64,000 nucleotides of DNA from a bacterium (GTDB lineage: Bacteria > Vulcanimicrobiota > Vulcanimicrobiia > Vulcanimicrobiales > SCRA01). Below are positions 34,484 through 43,864 of the stretch, piece after piece. Position 1 is the first letter of the stretch; every line of letters begins with the position of its first letter. The position numbers were made by a program, and so were the translations under genes. The notes under the pieces are model-generated. The model had not been told where the DNA came from and did not search any database. It saw nothing but the letters and a program-made list of their open reading frames with translations. Where the stretch lies: the NCBI GenBank assembly GCA_004297985.1, contig SCRA01000004.1:1-64000 (forward strand), written 5' to 3'.

Positions 34484-34756
34484 ATGCTGTCGCTGATCCT
34501 GAATATCACCATACCGGCGCTGATCCTCGCGCTTTTCGCCTATCTCATCTATCGTGAGAGAGAAAGGCACGCCGAGCCGGCGGGGCCGATGCAGTGGACT
34601 GCTAGCGCTATTGCGGTTGCCGTTCTTTTCATGATGCTGACGATGCTGGCAGTTCGCCACCATGGTTTGAGTAGTCCGCTTGTCTACTCCGCGTGGGTCG
34701 TCGCCGGTGTTGCGCTGGCGACGCTCCTCTATCGTCTCAGCAGAGAACGAGGGTAA
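34484..34756 (+). CDS. small three-helix membrane protein
   Basis: 90 residues with three hydrophobic segments (about 4-22, 36-58, 66-83) joined by a basic loop (YRERERH) and ending in RLSRERG. ATG 34484 has AGGA six bases upstream. It follows the lipoprotein gene by 15 bases, shares its lower GC, and ends two bases before the stop of the convergent exonuclease gene. No family recognised; partner of the lipoprotein by position only. Confidence 0.6.
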   Translation: MLSLILNITIPALILALFAYLIYRERERHAEPAGPMQWTASAIAVAVLFMMLTMLAVRHHGLSSPLVYSAWVVAGVALATLLYRLSRERG

Positions 34757-34758
34757 CA

Positions 34759-35745
34759 CTAGAACAGCGAGAGCTGAACGTTGGGCTCGAGGAACTTCGC
34801 ATCGACGCCGCAGCGGCGCAGCTCGTTGACGAAGCTCTTGAAGCCGTGCTGCAGCAGGACTTTACGGGGCTGCGCCAGCTCGACGTAACGGAGCAGCGAA
34901 GGGAAGTCGGCGTGGTCGGAGAGCGGGAAGGCGGCGTCGACGCCGCCGCGGTAGCGCGCGCCGGAGTCGACGGCCCAGCCGGTGAGCATGGCGGTGCGCG
35001 GCGCCGTCATCTCCGCGAGCATGCGCGCGTTGCCCGCGCTGGGCGGGAGGATCACCACGCGCCCATCGGTGGCGCCGGCTTCGTACGGCAGATACGGCGG
35101 GAGCGCGACGCCATGCTCGATGTAGACGCGCGCCAGGCGATCGATGGCGTTATGCACCATGAGCTCGTAACCCGCACCGCCCAAAATCGCCATTGCCTCC
35201 TGCGCCTTGCCGAGCGAGTAGGCGTAGACGACGGGCGTCGCGCCGTCGTCGAGCGCCGCGTTCACCCAAGCGATCAAAGCCGCGCAGACCTCCTCGCGCG
35301 GAGGGAAGACGTAGCGCGGGCGGCCGAAGGTGCACTCCATCAGCAGCACGTCGCAACGCTCCACGGTGGCCTGCGCGCACGTCAGCGACTCGCCTAGCTT
35401 GAAGTCTCCGGTGTAGACGAAGCGGCCTTGCTCGCACTCGATCAGCAACTGGCTGGAGCCCAGGACGTGGCCCGCGGAGAAGAGCGTGAGGCGCGCGCTC
35501 GCGACGTCGAACGGCTCGCCGTAGGGATGCGTCTCCAGCGCCACGTCGTCGCCGAGGCGGCTGCGGCAGATCGCCCCGCTTTCCGGCGTCGCGATGATCA
35601 GTGCGTGGCGTCGCGCGTGGTCGCTGTGACCGTGCGAGACGTAGCAGCGCTCGCGCCCCGCGGAGGCATCGATCCAGAGGTCCAATTCGCTCGCGTAGAG
35701 CGAGCCTTTGACCAGCGAGAACACGCGAACAGACGTTCGTTTCAA
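34759..35745 (-). CDS. metallo-beta-lactamase-fold DNA exonuclease (ligase-associated Exo type)
   Basis: 328 residues. The zinc motif HGHSDHA (around 38-44), AGHVLGSSQ, TGDFKL and a late LSDHADF make a complete beta-CASP-like metallo-exonuclease site. Overall layout (SPYA-like start, YSLGKAQ, PPSAGN, GWAVDSGARYRGGVD) matches the exonuclease encoded with ATP-dependent DNA ligases and Lhr-Core in bacterial repair clusters. Here no ligase is adjacent; Lhr and its phosphoesterase lie 21 kb away. Start is TTG 35745 with GGGAAG eight bases upstream; GTG 35724 is the alternative. Confidence 0.82.
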   Translation of the reverse strand: MKRTSVRVFSLVKGSLYASELDLWIDASAGRERCYVSHGHSDHARRHALIIATPESGAICRSRLGDDVALETHPYGEPFDVASARLTLFSAGHVLGSSQLLIECEQGRFVYTGDFKLGESLTCAQATVERCDVLLMECTFGRPRYVFPPREEVCAALIAWVNAALDDGATPVVYAYSLGKAQEAMAILGGAGYELMVHNAIDRLARVYIEHGVALPPYLPYEAGATDGRVVILPPSAGNARMLAEMTAPRTAMLTGWAVDSGARYRGGVDAAFPLSDHADFPSLLRYVELAQPRKVLLQHGFKSFVNELRRCGVDAKFLEPNVQLSLF

Positions 35746-35784
35746 AGTTGACGCTTCCCGCTAGCGAAAACAAGATAAACTTGG

Positions 35785-35801
35785 TATAGTAACTACACTA
35801 T
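35785..35801. promoter_or_regulatory. -10 TATAGT and ATAGT/ACTAT inverted repeat before cysK
   Basis: TATAGT at 35785-35790 ends ten bases before the cysK ATG, so the transcript leader would be only a few bases. ATAGT-aactac-ACTAT (35786-35801) overlaps the start and could be a repressor site. A TTGACG at 35748-35753 is too far (31 bases) to serve as -35 for it. No ribosome-binding site precedes the ATG. Confidence 0.4.
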
Positions 35802-36768
35802 GGCGAGAATCTACGACAACCTGGCCGACACCTTCGGCAATACCCCGCTCGTCAAGGTCCCGCGTCTGAATGCGGGCCTCCCCGGTACCGTGCTGGTGAA
35901 GATGGAGTCCTTCAATCCCGGCGGGAGCGTCAAGGATCGCATCGGCATCTCGATGATCGAGGCCGCGGAGCGCGCCGGTCTGCTCAAGCCCGGGACCATC
36001 ATCGTCGAGCCCACCAGCGGCAATACCGGCATCGCGCTGGCCTTCGTGGCGGCCGCCAAAGGCTATCCGACGGTCTTGGTCATGCCGGATACAGCGACGC
36101 TGGAACGGCGTAATCTGCTACGCGCCTACGGCGCGCAAGTGGTTCTGACGCCCGGTGCGGAGGGGATGCCCGGCGCCATCAAGCGTACCCAAGAGATCGT
36201 GGCGCGCGACCCCGCGCGCTGCTTCGTCCCCTCGCAGTTCGACAACCTCGCCAACCCCGAGGTCCACTACCGCACCACGGGCGAGGAGATTTGGCGCGAC
36301 ACCGACGGACGGGTCGACGTGTTGGTCTCCATCGTCGGCACGGGCGGCACGATCTCGGGCGCCGGTCAGCTCTTGAAGGAGCGTAAGTCCTCCGTGAAGG
36401 TGATCGCCGGCGAGCCGGCTACCTCGCCGGTGCTCTCCGGCGGAAAACCCGGCCCACACAAGATTCAGGGCGCCGGCGCCGGCTTCGTCCCCAAGGTGCT
36501 CGACACCAGCGTCTACGACGAGGTCATCACCGTCTCCAACGAGGATGCGATCGAGACGGCGCGCCGCGCCGCGCGCGAAGAGGGCATGCTCGTCGGCATC
36601 AGCACCGGCGGTAACATCTGGATCGCGCTGCAAGTCGCCGCGCGCAAGGAGATGACCGGCAAGACGATCGTGACGTTCGCCTGCGACACCGGTGAGCGTT
36701 ACCTCTCGAACCCGGTCTTCGCGGAGCAGGAGGAGCGCCTGATCCTCCCCGAGTTCGCCGGCGTATAG
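35800..36768 (+). CDS. cysK: cysteine synthase A
   Basis: 322 residues, PLP fold type II. Lys45 in GGSVKDRIG forms the Schiff base; TSGNTG and GTGGTISG are the substrate and phosphate loops, and [13 protein letters not shown] is the CysK-specific segment. It makes cysteine from O-acetylserine and sulfide. The usual TMSLERR region reads TATLERR. Monocistronic, divergent from the exonuclease gene. Confidence 0.92.
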   Translation: MARIYDNLADTFGNTPLVKVPRLNAGLPGTVLVKMESFNPGGSVKDRIGISMIEAAERAGLLKPGTIIVEPTSGNTGIALAFVAAAKGYPTVLVMPDTATLERRNLLRAYGAQVVLTPGAEGMPGAIKRTQEIVARDPARCFVPSQFDNLANPEVHYRTTGEEIWRDTDGRVDVLVSIVGTGGTISGAGQLLKERKSSVKVIAGEPATSPVLSGGKPGPHKIQGAGAGFVPKVLDTSVYDEVITVSNEDAIETARRAAREEGMLVGISTGGNIWIALQVAARKEMTGKTIVTFACDTGERYLSNPVFAEQEERLILPEFAGV

Positions 36769-36773
36769 CACGT

Positions 36774-37643
36774 TCAGGCGTCGAAGAGCGAGAGGCTCTC
36801 GGGCATCTCGCTCTCGCCGCTCTCGAGCCCCAGCAGGCGCGCGAGGTCGCGCGCGTTGTGCGCCGACTTCCCGGCATAGCAGTTGTTGAAGAAGACGAAG
36901 ACGCGCTGCGCTTGCGCGGTGAGGTCGGCCACGCGCGCCGCCCACGGCGCGAGCTCTTCCACGTTATAGAGATAGTTGAACTTCTGCGCGGGGTCGGGGC
37001 CCCACCACGCGGCGCGGTTGCGCCCGTGGAAGCGCACGTAGCCGATCGCTCCGACCACCTCCGCGCTCGGCGCCATCAAGCTCTCGAAGTCGGGCTCGTC
37101 GACGTTGCACCAGCCGATGCCCAGGCGCGCCAGGAGATCGAAGGTCGCGGGCGCTTGCCACGCACGGTGACGAAACTCGGCCACCAGCGGGATTCCGTCG
37201 TAGACCTCGGCGAGCGCCTCGAGGCGGCGTTCCGCCGCGGGGCCGGGGCGAAAGGCGTGGGGGAACTGCAGCAGCACGCAGCCCAAGCGCCCACGGACGA
37301 TCAGCGGCATGAGCGCCTCGCGCAGCCGCAATACCTCCTCGGAGAGCGGTTCACGCGCATCCGCAGGCACATGCGTGGCCGCCGCGGGGGCCTTGGCGGT
37401 GAAGAGGAAGCGCTCCGGCGTGCGCTGCGCCATGCGTTCGATCACTTCGGGTGGCGGAACGCGATAGTAGGTGACGTCGAGCTCGACGGCGTCGAAGCGC
37501 CGCGCGTAGTACGTCAACATCTCAGTGGGGCGCGTCTTCGGCGGATAGAAAGGCCCCACCCAATCACGGAATGAGTAACCGCAGGTCCCGATGGAGACGC
37601 CGCCAAAAGCGTTGGGTGATGGCTGATCTACACGGTGTCCCAC
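36774..37643 (-). CDS. DUF72 family protein
   Basis: 289 residues. SIGTCGYSFRDW near the N-terminus, FDAVELDVTYYRVP, LLQFPHAFRP and FFNNCYAGKSAHNARDL near the C-terminus are hallmarks of DUF72, a TIM-barrel family (YecE) of unknown activity. The only ordinary start in frame before the conserved GTCGY segment is GTG 37643, giving 16 extra residues and a 25-base overlap with the divergent asparaginase gene's 5' end; a start nearer residue 17 would be non-canonical. Start therefore uncertain. Confidence 0.82.
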   Translation of the reverse strand: MGHRVDQPSPNAFGGVSIGTCGYSFRDWVGPFYPPKTRPTEMLTYYARRFDAVELDVTYYRVPPPEVIERMAQRTPERFLFTAKAPAAATHVPADAREPLSEEVLRLREALMPLIVRGRLGCVLLQFPHAFRPGPAAERRLEALAEVYDGIPLVAEFRHRAWQAPATFDLLARLGIGWCNVDEPDFESLMAPSAEVVGAIGYVRFHGRNRAAWWGPDPAQKFNYLYNVEELAPWAARVADLTAQAQRVFVFFNNCYAGKSAHNARDLARLLGLESGESEMPESLSLFDA

Positions 37644-38665
37644 TGATCGAAGTCTCTCGCGGCCCCCTGGTGGAATCCGTCCACCAGATCGCGGCGGCCG
37701 TCTGCAGTCCGGAAGGCGAACTCTTGTTTTCGCTCGGCACGGTCGACGTCCCCGTCTACCTGCGCAGTTCTGCCAAGCCGTTCATTTCCTCGACGGTCGT
37801 GTGCTCCGGCGCCGCCGAGCGATTCGCCTTCACCGACCAGGAAGTCGCCGTCATAACCGCTTCGCACAACGGCGAGCCGTTCCACGTCGAGGCGGTGAGC
37901 GGCATCCTGCGCAAGATCGGCCTCGATGCTTCGGCGCTGCAGTGCGGTGCCCACGAGCCGTACCACGAGCCGACGGCGCTCGCGATGCGAGAGCGTGGCG
38001 AGCGGCCGAGCGCGCTTCACAGCAACTGCTCGGGGAAGCACGCGGGCATCTTGGCGCTTGCCGTCCACCTGGGTGCCGATCCTGCGGCCTATCTCGATCC
38101 CGATCACCCCGCCCAGCGCGCGATTCTCGATGTCTGCGCAACCTTCGTCGGTCTGCGCCGTGAAGAGTTGCCGCTCGGCGTCGATGGTTGCGGGATCCCC
38201 GTCTTTGCGACGCCGTTGCGCAGCGCTGCGATGGCCTTCGCGCGCTTGGCCACGGGGCGTGGCCTCCCTGCCGACTTGGCACGGAGCGCGGCGCGCGTCT
38301 ATGGCGCGATGACGGCGTACCCCGAGTACGTCGCCGGCACTGCGCGCTTCGATACCGACTTCATGCGCGCCGCGGGTGGCCGTGCCGCGAGTAAGGCCGG
38401 CGCCGAAGGCGTGATGTGCGTCGCCCATCGGACGCGCGGTCTGGGCTTGGTGCTCAAGGTGGTCGACGGCGCCAAGCGCGCAGTTGATCCCGCCGCCGTA
38501 GCACTCCTGGAGCACTTCGGCTTTCTCGAAGGGGTCGAGCGTGGGCCATTACTCTCCCATCGCCGCCTCGATATGACCAACGTAGCGGGGCGGGTCATCG
38601 GGGCGATCTCCGCGAATGAGAGCCTCCTCGACCGGGAGTCGCCGCTCTCGACGCCGCTCTCTTAG
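37619..38665 (+). CDS. L-asparaginase, class 3 (Rhizobium etli type, zinc-binding)
   Basis: 348 residues. RSSAKPF (Ser50, Lys53) and SHNGE (Ser82) match the catalytic Ser/Lys pairs of the R. etli enzyme ReAV (Ser48, Lys51, Ser80), and SNCSGKHAG (Cys137, Lys140) with DGCGIP (Cys191) match its zinc site (Cys135, Lys138, Cys189), all with a constant +2 offset. This family is unrelated to the common AnsA/AnsB asparaginases. It hydrolyses asparagine to aspartate and ammonia; no signal peptide, so cytosolic. ATG 37619 chosen. Confidence 0.88.
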   Translation: MADLHGVPLIEVSRGPLVESVHQIAAAVCSPEGELLFSLGTVDVPVYLRSSAKPFISSTVVCSGAAERFAFTDQEVAVITASHNGEPFHVEAVSGILRKIGLDASALQCGAHEPYHEPTALAMRERGERPSALHSNCSGKHAGILALAVHLGADPAAYLDPDHPAQRAILDVCATFVGLRREELPLGVDGCGIPVFATPLRSAAMAFARLATGRGLPADLARSAARVYGAMTAYPEYVAGTARFDTDFMRAAGGRAASKAGAEGVMCVAHRTRGLGLVLKVVDGAKRAVDPAAVALLEHFGFLEGVERGPLLSHRRLDMTNVAGRVIGAISANESLLDRESPLSTPLS

Positions 38666-38760
38666 AAACCCGGGCCGAGTGGCCCGGAAGGTTCAGAGGA
38701 ACGGGGCCCCACGAGCATCGCGATGCGAGTGGGAAACGGCCCTTGCCGTGGGGGGAAAAC
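38666..38760 (+). ncRNA. structured 5' leader of metH, candidate cis-regulatory RNA
   Basis: The 95-base gap folds strongly. Hairpin 1: ccgggcc (38670-38676) with ggcccgg (38681-38687), loop gagt. Hairpin 2: CCCAC (38708-38712), GA, GCAT, loop CGCG, ATGC, GA, GTGGG (38729-38733); the two GA pairs form a tandem sheared-GA internal loop. ACGG-GGCC (38701-38708) can also pair with GGCC (38738-38741) and CCGT (38746-38749), close to the ribosome-binding site GGGGGGA. MetH genes are often under SAH, SAM or cobalamin riboswitch control, but I cannot match this to a known consensus. Hairpin 1 could instead be asparaginase read-through control. Confidence 0.45.
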
Positions 38761-41700
38761 GTGATTCGGGACTATCTGGGCGCGTTGCGAGAACGCGTCG
38801 TGATCTTCGATGGCGCCATGGGTACGCAGCTCATGGACCTCAATCTCAGCGCGCAGGATTTCGGCGGCGAGCGCTATCACGGTTGTAACGAGGCGCTCGT
38901 GTTGACGCGCCCCGACGTGGTCGAGCAGATCCATCGCTCGTATCTCGAGGCCGGGGCCGACGCGGTGGAGACGGATTCGTTCACCGCCAGCAGGCTGAAG
39001 CTGGACGAGTACGCGCTCGGTGAGCGCACGGTCGAGATCAACCAGGCGGCGGCGCAGATCGCGCGGCGCGCCTGCGACGAGTTCGAGGCCCGCGACGGGC
39101 GCCCGCGCTTCGTGGCCGGCTCGCTCGGGCCCACGGGCTTTCTCGTCTCCTCGAGCGATCCCACGCTCTCGAAGATCACGTACGACCAGTTGCGCGATAT
39201 TTACGGCGAGCAGGCTCGCGCCCTGGTGGAAGGCGGTGCCGATCTGCTGCTGATCGAGACCTCGCAGGACGTGCTCGAGGTCAAGGCGGCGATTGCCGGC
39301 ATCGTGCGCGAATTTCGCAACGGCTTGCGTCGCGTGCCGATTCAGGCGCAGGTGACGCTCGACGTCACGGGCCGCATGCTGTTGGGCACCGACATTCGTG
39401 CCGTGCGCGCGACGCTGGAGGCGCTGCCGATCGACGTCATCGGGCTCAACTGCTCCACCGGGCCGACGCACATGCGCGACCCCGTCCGCTACCTCTCCGA
39501 GAGCGCCCGCTGCTTCATCGCGGTCATCCCCAACGCCGGACTGCCGCAGATGGGGGCGCAGGGGCAGACGATCTACCCGGAGGCACCCGACGAGATGGCC
39601 GCCGAGCTGCGTGCCTTCGTGCGCGACTTCGGCGTCAATGCCGTCGGCGGCTGTTGCGGAACCACGCCGGCGCACATTCGCGCTATCCGCGCCGCCTGTG
39701 CCGATCTCCCCGCCGCCAAACGCGAGCCGCTGACCGAGGAGTACGTCTCCAGCGCGATCACGGCGATCTCGCTGGAGCAGAACCCCCGTCCGTTGCTGGT
39801 GGGTGAGCGCCTCAACGCGCAGGGCTCGCGCAAAGTCAAGCGCCTCTTGCTTGCCGACGACTTCGACGAGATGGTCAACGTGGCGCGCGCGCAGGTAGAG
39901 GGCGGCGCCCATGTCCTCGATCTCTGTTGCGCCCTCACCGAGCGTGTCGACGAAGACGTGCAGATGGCCACCCTAGTGAAGCGGCTCCAGCAGTCCATCG
40001 AGGCCCCGCTGGTGATCGACTCCACGGAGGCCAAGGTCGTGGAAGCGGCGCTGAAGGCGAATCCCGGGCGCGCCATCATCAACTCCATCAACATGGAGCG
40101 CGGGCGAGAGCGCATCGATGCCGTCTGTCCCATGGCCGTGGAGCACGGGGCGGCGCTGGTGGCCCTGACCATCGACGAAGCCGGCATGGCCAAGACCGGT
40201 GAGCGCAAGCTGGAAGTGGCGCAGCATATCTATGAGATCTGTACGCAGGAGTACGGCATAACCCCCGGCGCGCTGATCTTCGACGCGCTGACCTTTACGT
40301 TGGCCACCGGCGAGGAAGAGTACCGCCGCAGCGCCATCGAGACGATGGAGGGCATCCGGCTCATCAAGGAGCACCTGCCGGGTGCGCTCACGATTCTCGG
40401 CGTCTCCAACGTCTCGTTCGGCCTCTCGCCGCACGCGCGCGCCGCGCTCAACTCCGTCTTTCTCTACCACGCGGTGCAGGCCGGCCTGGATCTGGCGATC
40501 GTCAACCCCGCCGACCTCACGCCCTATCCGGATGTCCCTGCCGCCGAGCGCGAGCTCTGCGAGGACGTGGTCTTCGACAAGCGCGAGGACGCGCTTCAAC
40601 GGCTGATCGCGCACTTCGAGTCGGCGGGGCCGCGTGCCTCGATGCAGGACGACGAGGGGCCAAAGCCGTGGGATGACCCCGCCTTGTCCATCGAGCAGCG
40701 CATCCACAACTCGATCCTCTATCGGCGCAAGGAGAACATCCAGCAGAAGCTCGATGAGGCGCTAGCTCAGCGCGACCCAGTCGATGTTCTCAACAACGTC
40801 CTGCTGCCGGCGATGAAGGACGTGGGCGACCGCTTCGGCGCCGGAGAGCTGATCCTGCCTTTCGTCCTCCAGTCGGCCGAGGTGATGAAGGCTGCCGTCT
40901 CCCACCTCGAGCAGTTCCTCGAGAAGAAGGATGGCTACAGCAAAGGTAAAGTAGTGATCGCCACCGTCTTCGGCGACGTGCACGACATCGGCAAGAACTT
41001 GGTCGGGACGATCCTCTCGAACAACGGCTATACCGTCGTCGACCTCGGTAAGCAGGTGCCGATCACCAAGATCCTCGAGAAGGCGCGCGAGATCGGAGCC
41101 AACGCCATCGGCCTCTCGGCGCTCCTGGTCTCCACGTCGAAGCAGATGCCGGCATGCGTCAAGGAGCTCGACGCGCTAGGCCTCGAGTTTCCCGTGGTCG
41201 TCGGCGGAGCCGCCATCAACCGGGACTTCGGGCGGCGCATCATCTACGTCGACGACGATCGCGAGTACATCGCCGGCGTCTTCTACGCGAAGGATGCCTT
41301 CGAAGGGCTGGAGATCGTCGATCAGCTCGTCGATGCGGAGGCGCGTCGCGCGCTGCGCGAGCGCATCTCCCATGAGGCGGCAACGGCGCGCGAGCGGCGC
41401 GCCAACGCTCCGGTGGTCGTGCCGTCGGGCAAGACGGCGCGCGAGCATCTGCTCGTGCCGCCGGTCCCCGCTCCGCCATTTTGGGGTGTGCGTACGCTCG
41501 AGGACATCCCCGCCGACGAAGTCTTCGCCTGCTACGATCTGCGCTCGCTCTACCGCCTCTCGTGGGGCGCCGGCAATCTCAAGGGCGAGGCCTGGGAGCG
41601 CGTCGTGCGCGAGGAGTTCGAGCCGCGGCTGGCGGCCTTCCAGGAAGAGGCACGGCGAACCGGCTTCGTGCGCCCACGGGCCGTCTACGGTTTCTTCCCC

Positions 41701-42246
41701 GCTTCGGGCGAGGGGGATGCCGTCGTGGTCTACGATCCCGCCGATCCGGCACGCGAGTTGACGCGATTGACGTTCCCGCGGCAGCCGGGAGGCGAGCATC
41801 TCTGCCTGGCGGACTACGTACAGCCCGCGGAGGGCGGCCGCGCCGTCGACCTGATCGCGTTCCAAGTCGTGACGGTCGGAGATCGCGCAAGCGAGGTCTC
41901 GGCGCGTCTCCAAGCAGAAGATCGCTACAGCGAGGCGCTCTTTCTCCATGGCTTCTCCGTGCAGGGGGCCGAGGCCACTGCGGAGTGGCTCCATCGCCGC
42001 ATCCGCCGCGAGCTCGGCTTGGGCGAGAACGCGGGACAGCGCTACTCGTGGGGCTACCCCGCCTGCCCCGAGCATGCCCAGCATGGACCCGTCTTCCAAA
42101 TCCTACAGGCCCAGCAGCGCCTCGGCGTCGGTCTGACGGAGGGCTTTCAGATCATGCCCGAGCAGTCGACGGCGGCGCTCGTGCTCCATCACCCGCAGGC
42201 AAAGTACTTCGACGCGCGTGCCACGCGCGAGGTGGAACGCGTTTAG
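38761..42246 (+). CDS. metH: cobalamin-dependent methionine synthase
   Basis: 1161 residues with all four modules in order: homocysteine domain (zinc ligands Cys231 in GLNCS and Cys298-Cys299 in GGCCGT), pterin/methyltetrahydrofolate barrel (residues ~350-640), cobalamin cap and domain (His741 in GDVHDIGKN as the cobalt ligand), and the AdoMet activation domain ending in [12 protein letters not shown]. It transfers a methyl from methyl-THF to homocysteine. GTG 38761 lies behind GGGGGGA; the upstream TTG 38743 is rejected. Preceded by a structured leader. B12 uptake and assembly genes are at the right end of the window. Confidence 0.96.
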   Translation: MIRDYLGALRERVVIFDGAMGTQLMDLNLSAQDFGGERYHGCNEALVLTRPDVVEQIHRSYLEAGADAVETDSFTASRLKLDEYALGERTVEINQAAAQIARRACDEFEARDGRPRFVAGSLGPTGFLVSSSDPTLSKITYDQLRDIYGEQARALVEGGADLLLIETSQDVLEVKAAIAGIVREFRNGLRRVPIQAQVTLDVTGRMLLGTDIRAVRATLEALPIDVIGLNCSTGPTHMRDPVRYLSESARCFIAVIPNAGLPQMGAQGQTIYPEAPDEMAAELRAFVRDFGVNAVGGCCGTTPAHIRAIRAACADLPAAKREPLTEEYVSSAITAISLEQNPRPLLVGERLNAQGSRKVKRLLLADDFDEMVNVARAQVEGGAHVLDLCCALTERVDEDVQMATLVKRLQQSIEAPLVIDSTEAKVVEAALKANPGRAIINSINMERGRERIDAVCPMAVEHGAALVALTIDEAGMAKTGERKLEVAQHIYEICTQEYGITPGALIFDALTFTLATGEEEYRRSAIETMEGIRLIKEHLPGALTILGVSNVSFGLSPHARAALNSVFLYHAVQAGLDLAIVNPADLTPYPDVPAAERELCEDVVFDKREDALQRLIAHFESAGPRASMQDDEGPKPWDDPALSIEQRIHNSILYRRKENIQQKLDEALAQRDPVDVLNNVLLPAMKDVGDRFGAGELILPFVLQSAEVMKAAVSHLEQFLEKKDGYSKGKVVIATVFGDVHDIGKNLVGTILSNNGYTVVDLGKQVPITKILEKAREIGANAIGLSALLVSTSKQMPACVKELDALGLEFPVVVGGAAINRDFGRRIIYVDDDREYIAGVFYAKDAFEGLEIVDQLVDAEARRALRERISHEAATARERRANAPVVVPSGKTAREHLLVPPVPAPPFWGVRTLEDIPADEVFACYDLRSLYRLSWGAGNLKGEAWERVVREEFEPRLAAFQEEARRTGFVRPRAVYGFFPASGEGDAVVVYDPADPARELTRLTFPRQPGGEHLCLADYVQPAEGGRAVDLIAFQVVTVGDRASEVSARLQAEDRYSEALFLHGFSVQGAEATAEWLHRRIRRELGLGENAGQRYSWGYPACPEHAQHGPVFQILQAQQRLGVGLTEGFQIMPEQSTAALVLHHPQAKYFDARATREVERV

Positions 42247-42556
42247 CTGCGGGAGAAGAGCCACGCAGATCGGCGCCGAACCGCGCTCACGGGTCGACCC
42301 CACTGCGATCCATTCGTTGCCATCGTGGGATCGGGTTTTACGAAGCGGTAGGTATGACTGCAGGGGAAGCCGGCCGGGCCGCGTAGTCTCCGGCTCGGGA
42401 ACGGGACCAATACCGTGTTACGTTGATCATACCGCATAGAGAGGTACGACTTTCGTCGCACGGGAAATTGTCACGTAGCCCGGGGGGTTATTCTTAGGAC
42501 GTAAGCGACTCTCGAAGCGAAGTTTTCATCATCTTTTGGAGGGAGTACACGACAGT
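42247..42556. other. 310-base intergenic region between metH and livK
   Basis: No gene of convincing quality on either strand. An AGCCGG/CCGGCT stem encloses 42369-42396, which could be a weak metH terminator without a T-tract. A possible promoter for livK is TTGTCA near 42466 with TATTCT or TTCTTA downstream, neither at ideal spacing. GGAGGGAG at 42538-42545 is the livK ribosome-binding site. Confidence 0.5.
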
Positions 42557-43780
42557 ATGTCCAGACGTTCACTGGCGCGGTTCGTTGCGTTAGCAGCGAT
42601 CCTGTCCATGTTCGGGACCAGCGCGGCATTCACGCCGGCGCAGGCTGCCGACCAAGTCATCAAGATCGGCGTCGATTTGCCGGTCTCGGGCGCCGACGCG
42701 TCCGATGGTATCCCCACGCAGAACGGTGTCACCCTCGCCGTCGAAGAGGCGAACACGCACGCGCCGAAGGGCTTCAAGTTCGAAGTCGACGCGCTCGATG
42801 ACGCCGTCGGAGGCGTGCACAACCCGCAGCAGGGCGCGACCAACATTCGCAGCCTCGCAGCCGACCCGGCCGTGATGGGCGTCGTCGGCCCGTTCAACTC
42901 GAACGTGGCCGCCGCCGAGATCCCCGTCTCCAACGAGTCGGGCCTGCCGCTGATCTCACCCTCGAATACCAACCCCACGCTGACGAAGACGGCGAAGTAC
43001 CGTACCGCTCACCCCGATGTGATCACGTACTTCCGCGTCTGCGCCACCGATGACGTTCAGGGCAAAGCCGGTGCCGAGTTCGCCAAGACGCTCGGCCTGA
43101 AGAAGGTTTACGTCATCGACGACAACGAGACGTACGGCCTGGGTCTGGCCAACGTCTTCGAGAAGGACTTCAAGGAGATGGGCGGGTCCGTTCTCGGTCA
43201 CGACCACATCACCGCTAACCAGCAAGACTTCAAGGCCCTGCTCACCAAGGTAGCCTCGACGCATCCCGACGCGGTCTACTACGGCGGCACCACCTCGACC
43301 GGTGGCGGCCTGGTCCGTCAGCAGATGGCTTCGGCCGGCATGGATCCCACCAAGGTGAAGTACGTGGGCGGTGACGGTATCTCCGACGAGGAGTTCATCA
43401 AGGTTGCCAGCGACGCGGCCAACAACTCGTACTACACGGTCGCGGCTCCCAACGCTGCCAAGTCCGCCTCGGCGCAGTCCTTCATCAAGGCGTACAAAGC
43501 CAAGTTCCACAGCGATATCGGTGCCTACTCGGCCAACGGCTACGTGGCCGCTCAGGTGATCATCGCCGCAGCGGAAAAAACCATCAAGCAAAACGGCGGC
43601 AAGGCGCCGGCCCGCGCTCAGGTGCTGAAGAACATTCAGAACACCAGCGGCTTCAAGTCGATCATCGGCACGTTCGGGTTCGACAAGAACGGCGACACGA
43701 CGAGCCCGGTGATCGCACTGTGGACGATCAAGGACGGCAAGCAGGACTTCGTTCACCAGATCAACGTCTCCGCAAAGTAG
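42557..43780 (+). CDS. livK: branched-chain amino acid ABC transporter substrate-binding protein
   Basis: 407 residues. Sec signal peptide (basic start, hydrophobic core, cleavage after AQA at about 31), then a two-lobed periplasmic-binding fold beginning IKIGVDLPVSG, with SNESGLPLISPSNTNPTLT in the ligand cleft. The family binds Leu/Ile/Val, and relatives take up aromatic acids or amides. ATG 42557 follows GGAGGG; upstream TTG 42536 rejected. First gene of livKHMGF, followed by a strong stem-loop that should raise its share of the mRNA. Confidence 0.9.
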   Translation: MSRRSLARFVALAAILSMFGTSAAFTPAQAADQVIKIGVDLPVSGADASDGIPTQNGVTLAVEEANTHAPKGFKFEVDALDDAVGGVHNPQQGATNIRSLAADPAVMGVVGPFNSNVAAAEIPVSNESGLPLISPSNTNPTLTKTAKYRTAHPDVITYFRVCATDDVQGKAGAEFAKTLGLKKVYVIDDNETYGLGLANVFEKDFKEMGGSVLGHDHITANQQDFKALLTKVASTHPDAVYYGGTTSTGGGLVRQQMASAGMDPTKVKYVGGDGISDEEFIKVASDAANNSYYTVAAPNAAKSASAQSFIKAYKAKFHSDIGAYSANGYVAAQVIIAAAEKTIKQNGGKAPARAQVLKNIQNTSGFKSIIGTFGFDKNGDTTSPVIALWTIKDGKQDFVHQINVSAK

Positions 43781-43809
43781 AGAGACGCACTCTTGTCCTT
43801 GGGTTAGAG

Positions 43810-43844
43810 GGATGGGGGCGAGCGTTAACGCTCGCCCCCCATCC
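43810..43844 (+). repeat. intercistronic stem-loop between livK and livH
   Basis: ggatgggggcgagcg (43810-43824), loop ttaa, cgctcgccccccatcc (43829-43844): 14-15 pairs with one unpaired C. No T-tract follows, so it is more likely an mRNA-stabilising or partial attenuation element than a full terminator. Such structures commonly keep the binding-protein message more abundant than the membrane genes. Confidence 0.85.
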
Positions 43845-43864
43845 ATGTCGCGGAAGGACCAACC

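Noticed and set aside
35748-35777. TTGACG with AAGATA as a cysK promoter
   Set aside because: The -10 match is poor and TATAGT closer to the gene fits better, though it lacks a clear -35.
42250-42290. GGGAGA and GGCGCCGAA strings resembling a glycine riboswitch
   Set aside because: The GCAA and CTCAGG elements of the consensus are missing and the spacing does not allow the known fold.
42340-42370. CGGTAGGTATG resembling part of a c-di-GMP-I riboswitch
   Set aside because: The CAGGGCAAACC half and the second tetraloop receptor are absent.
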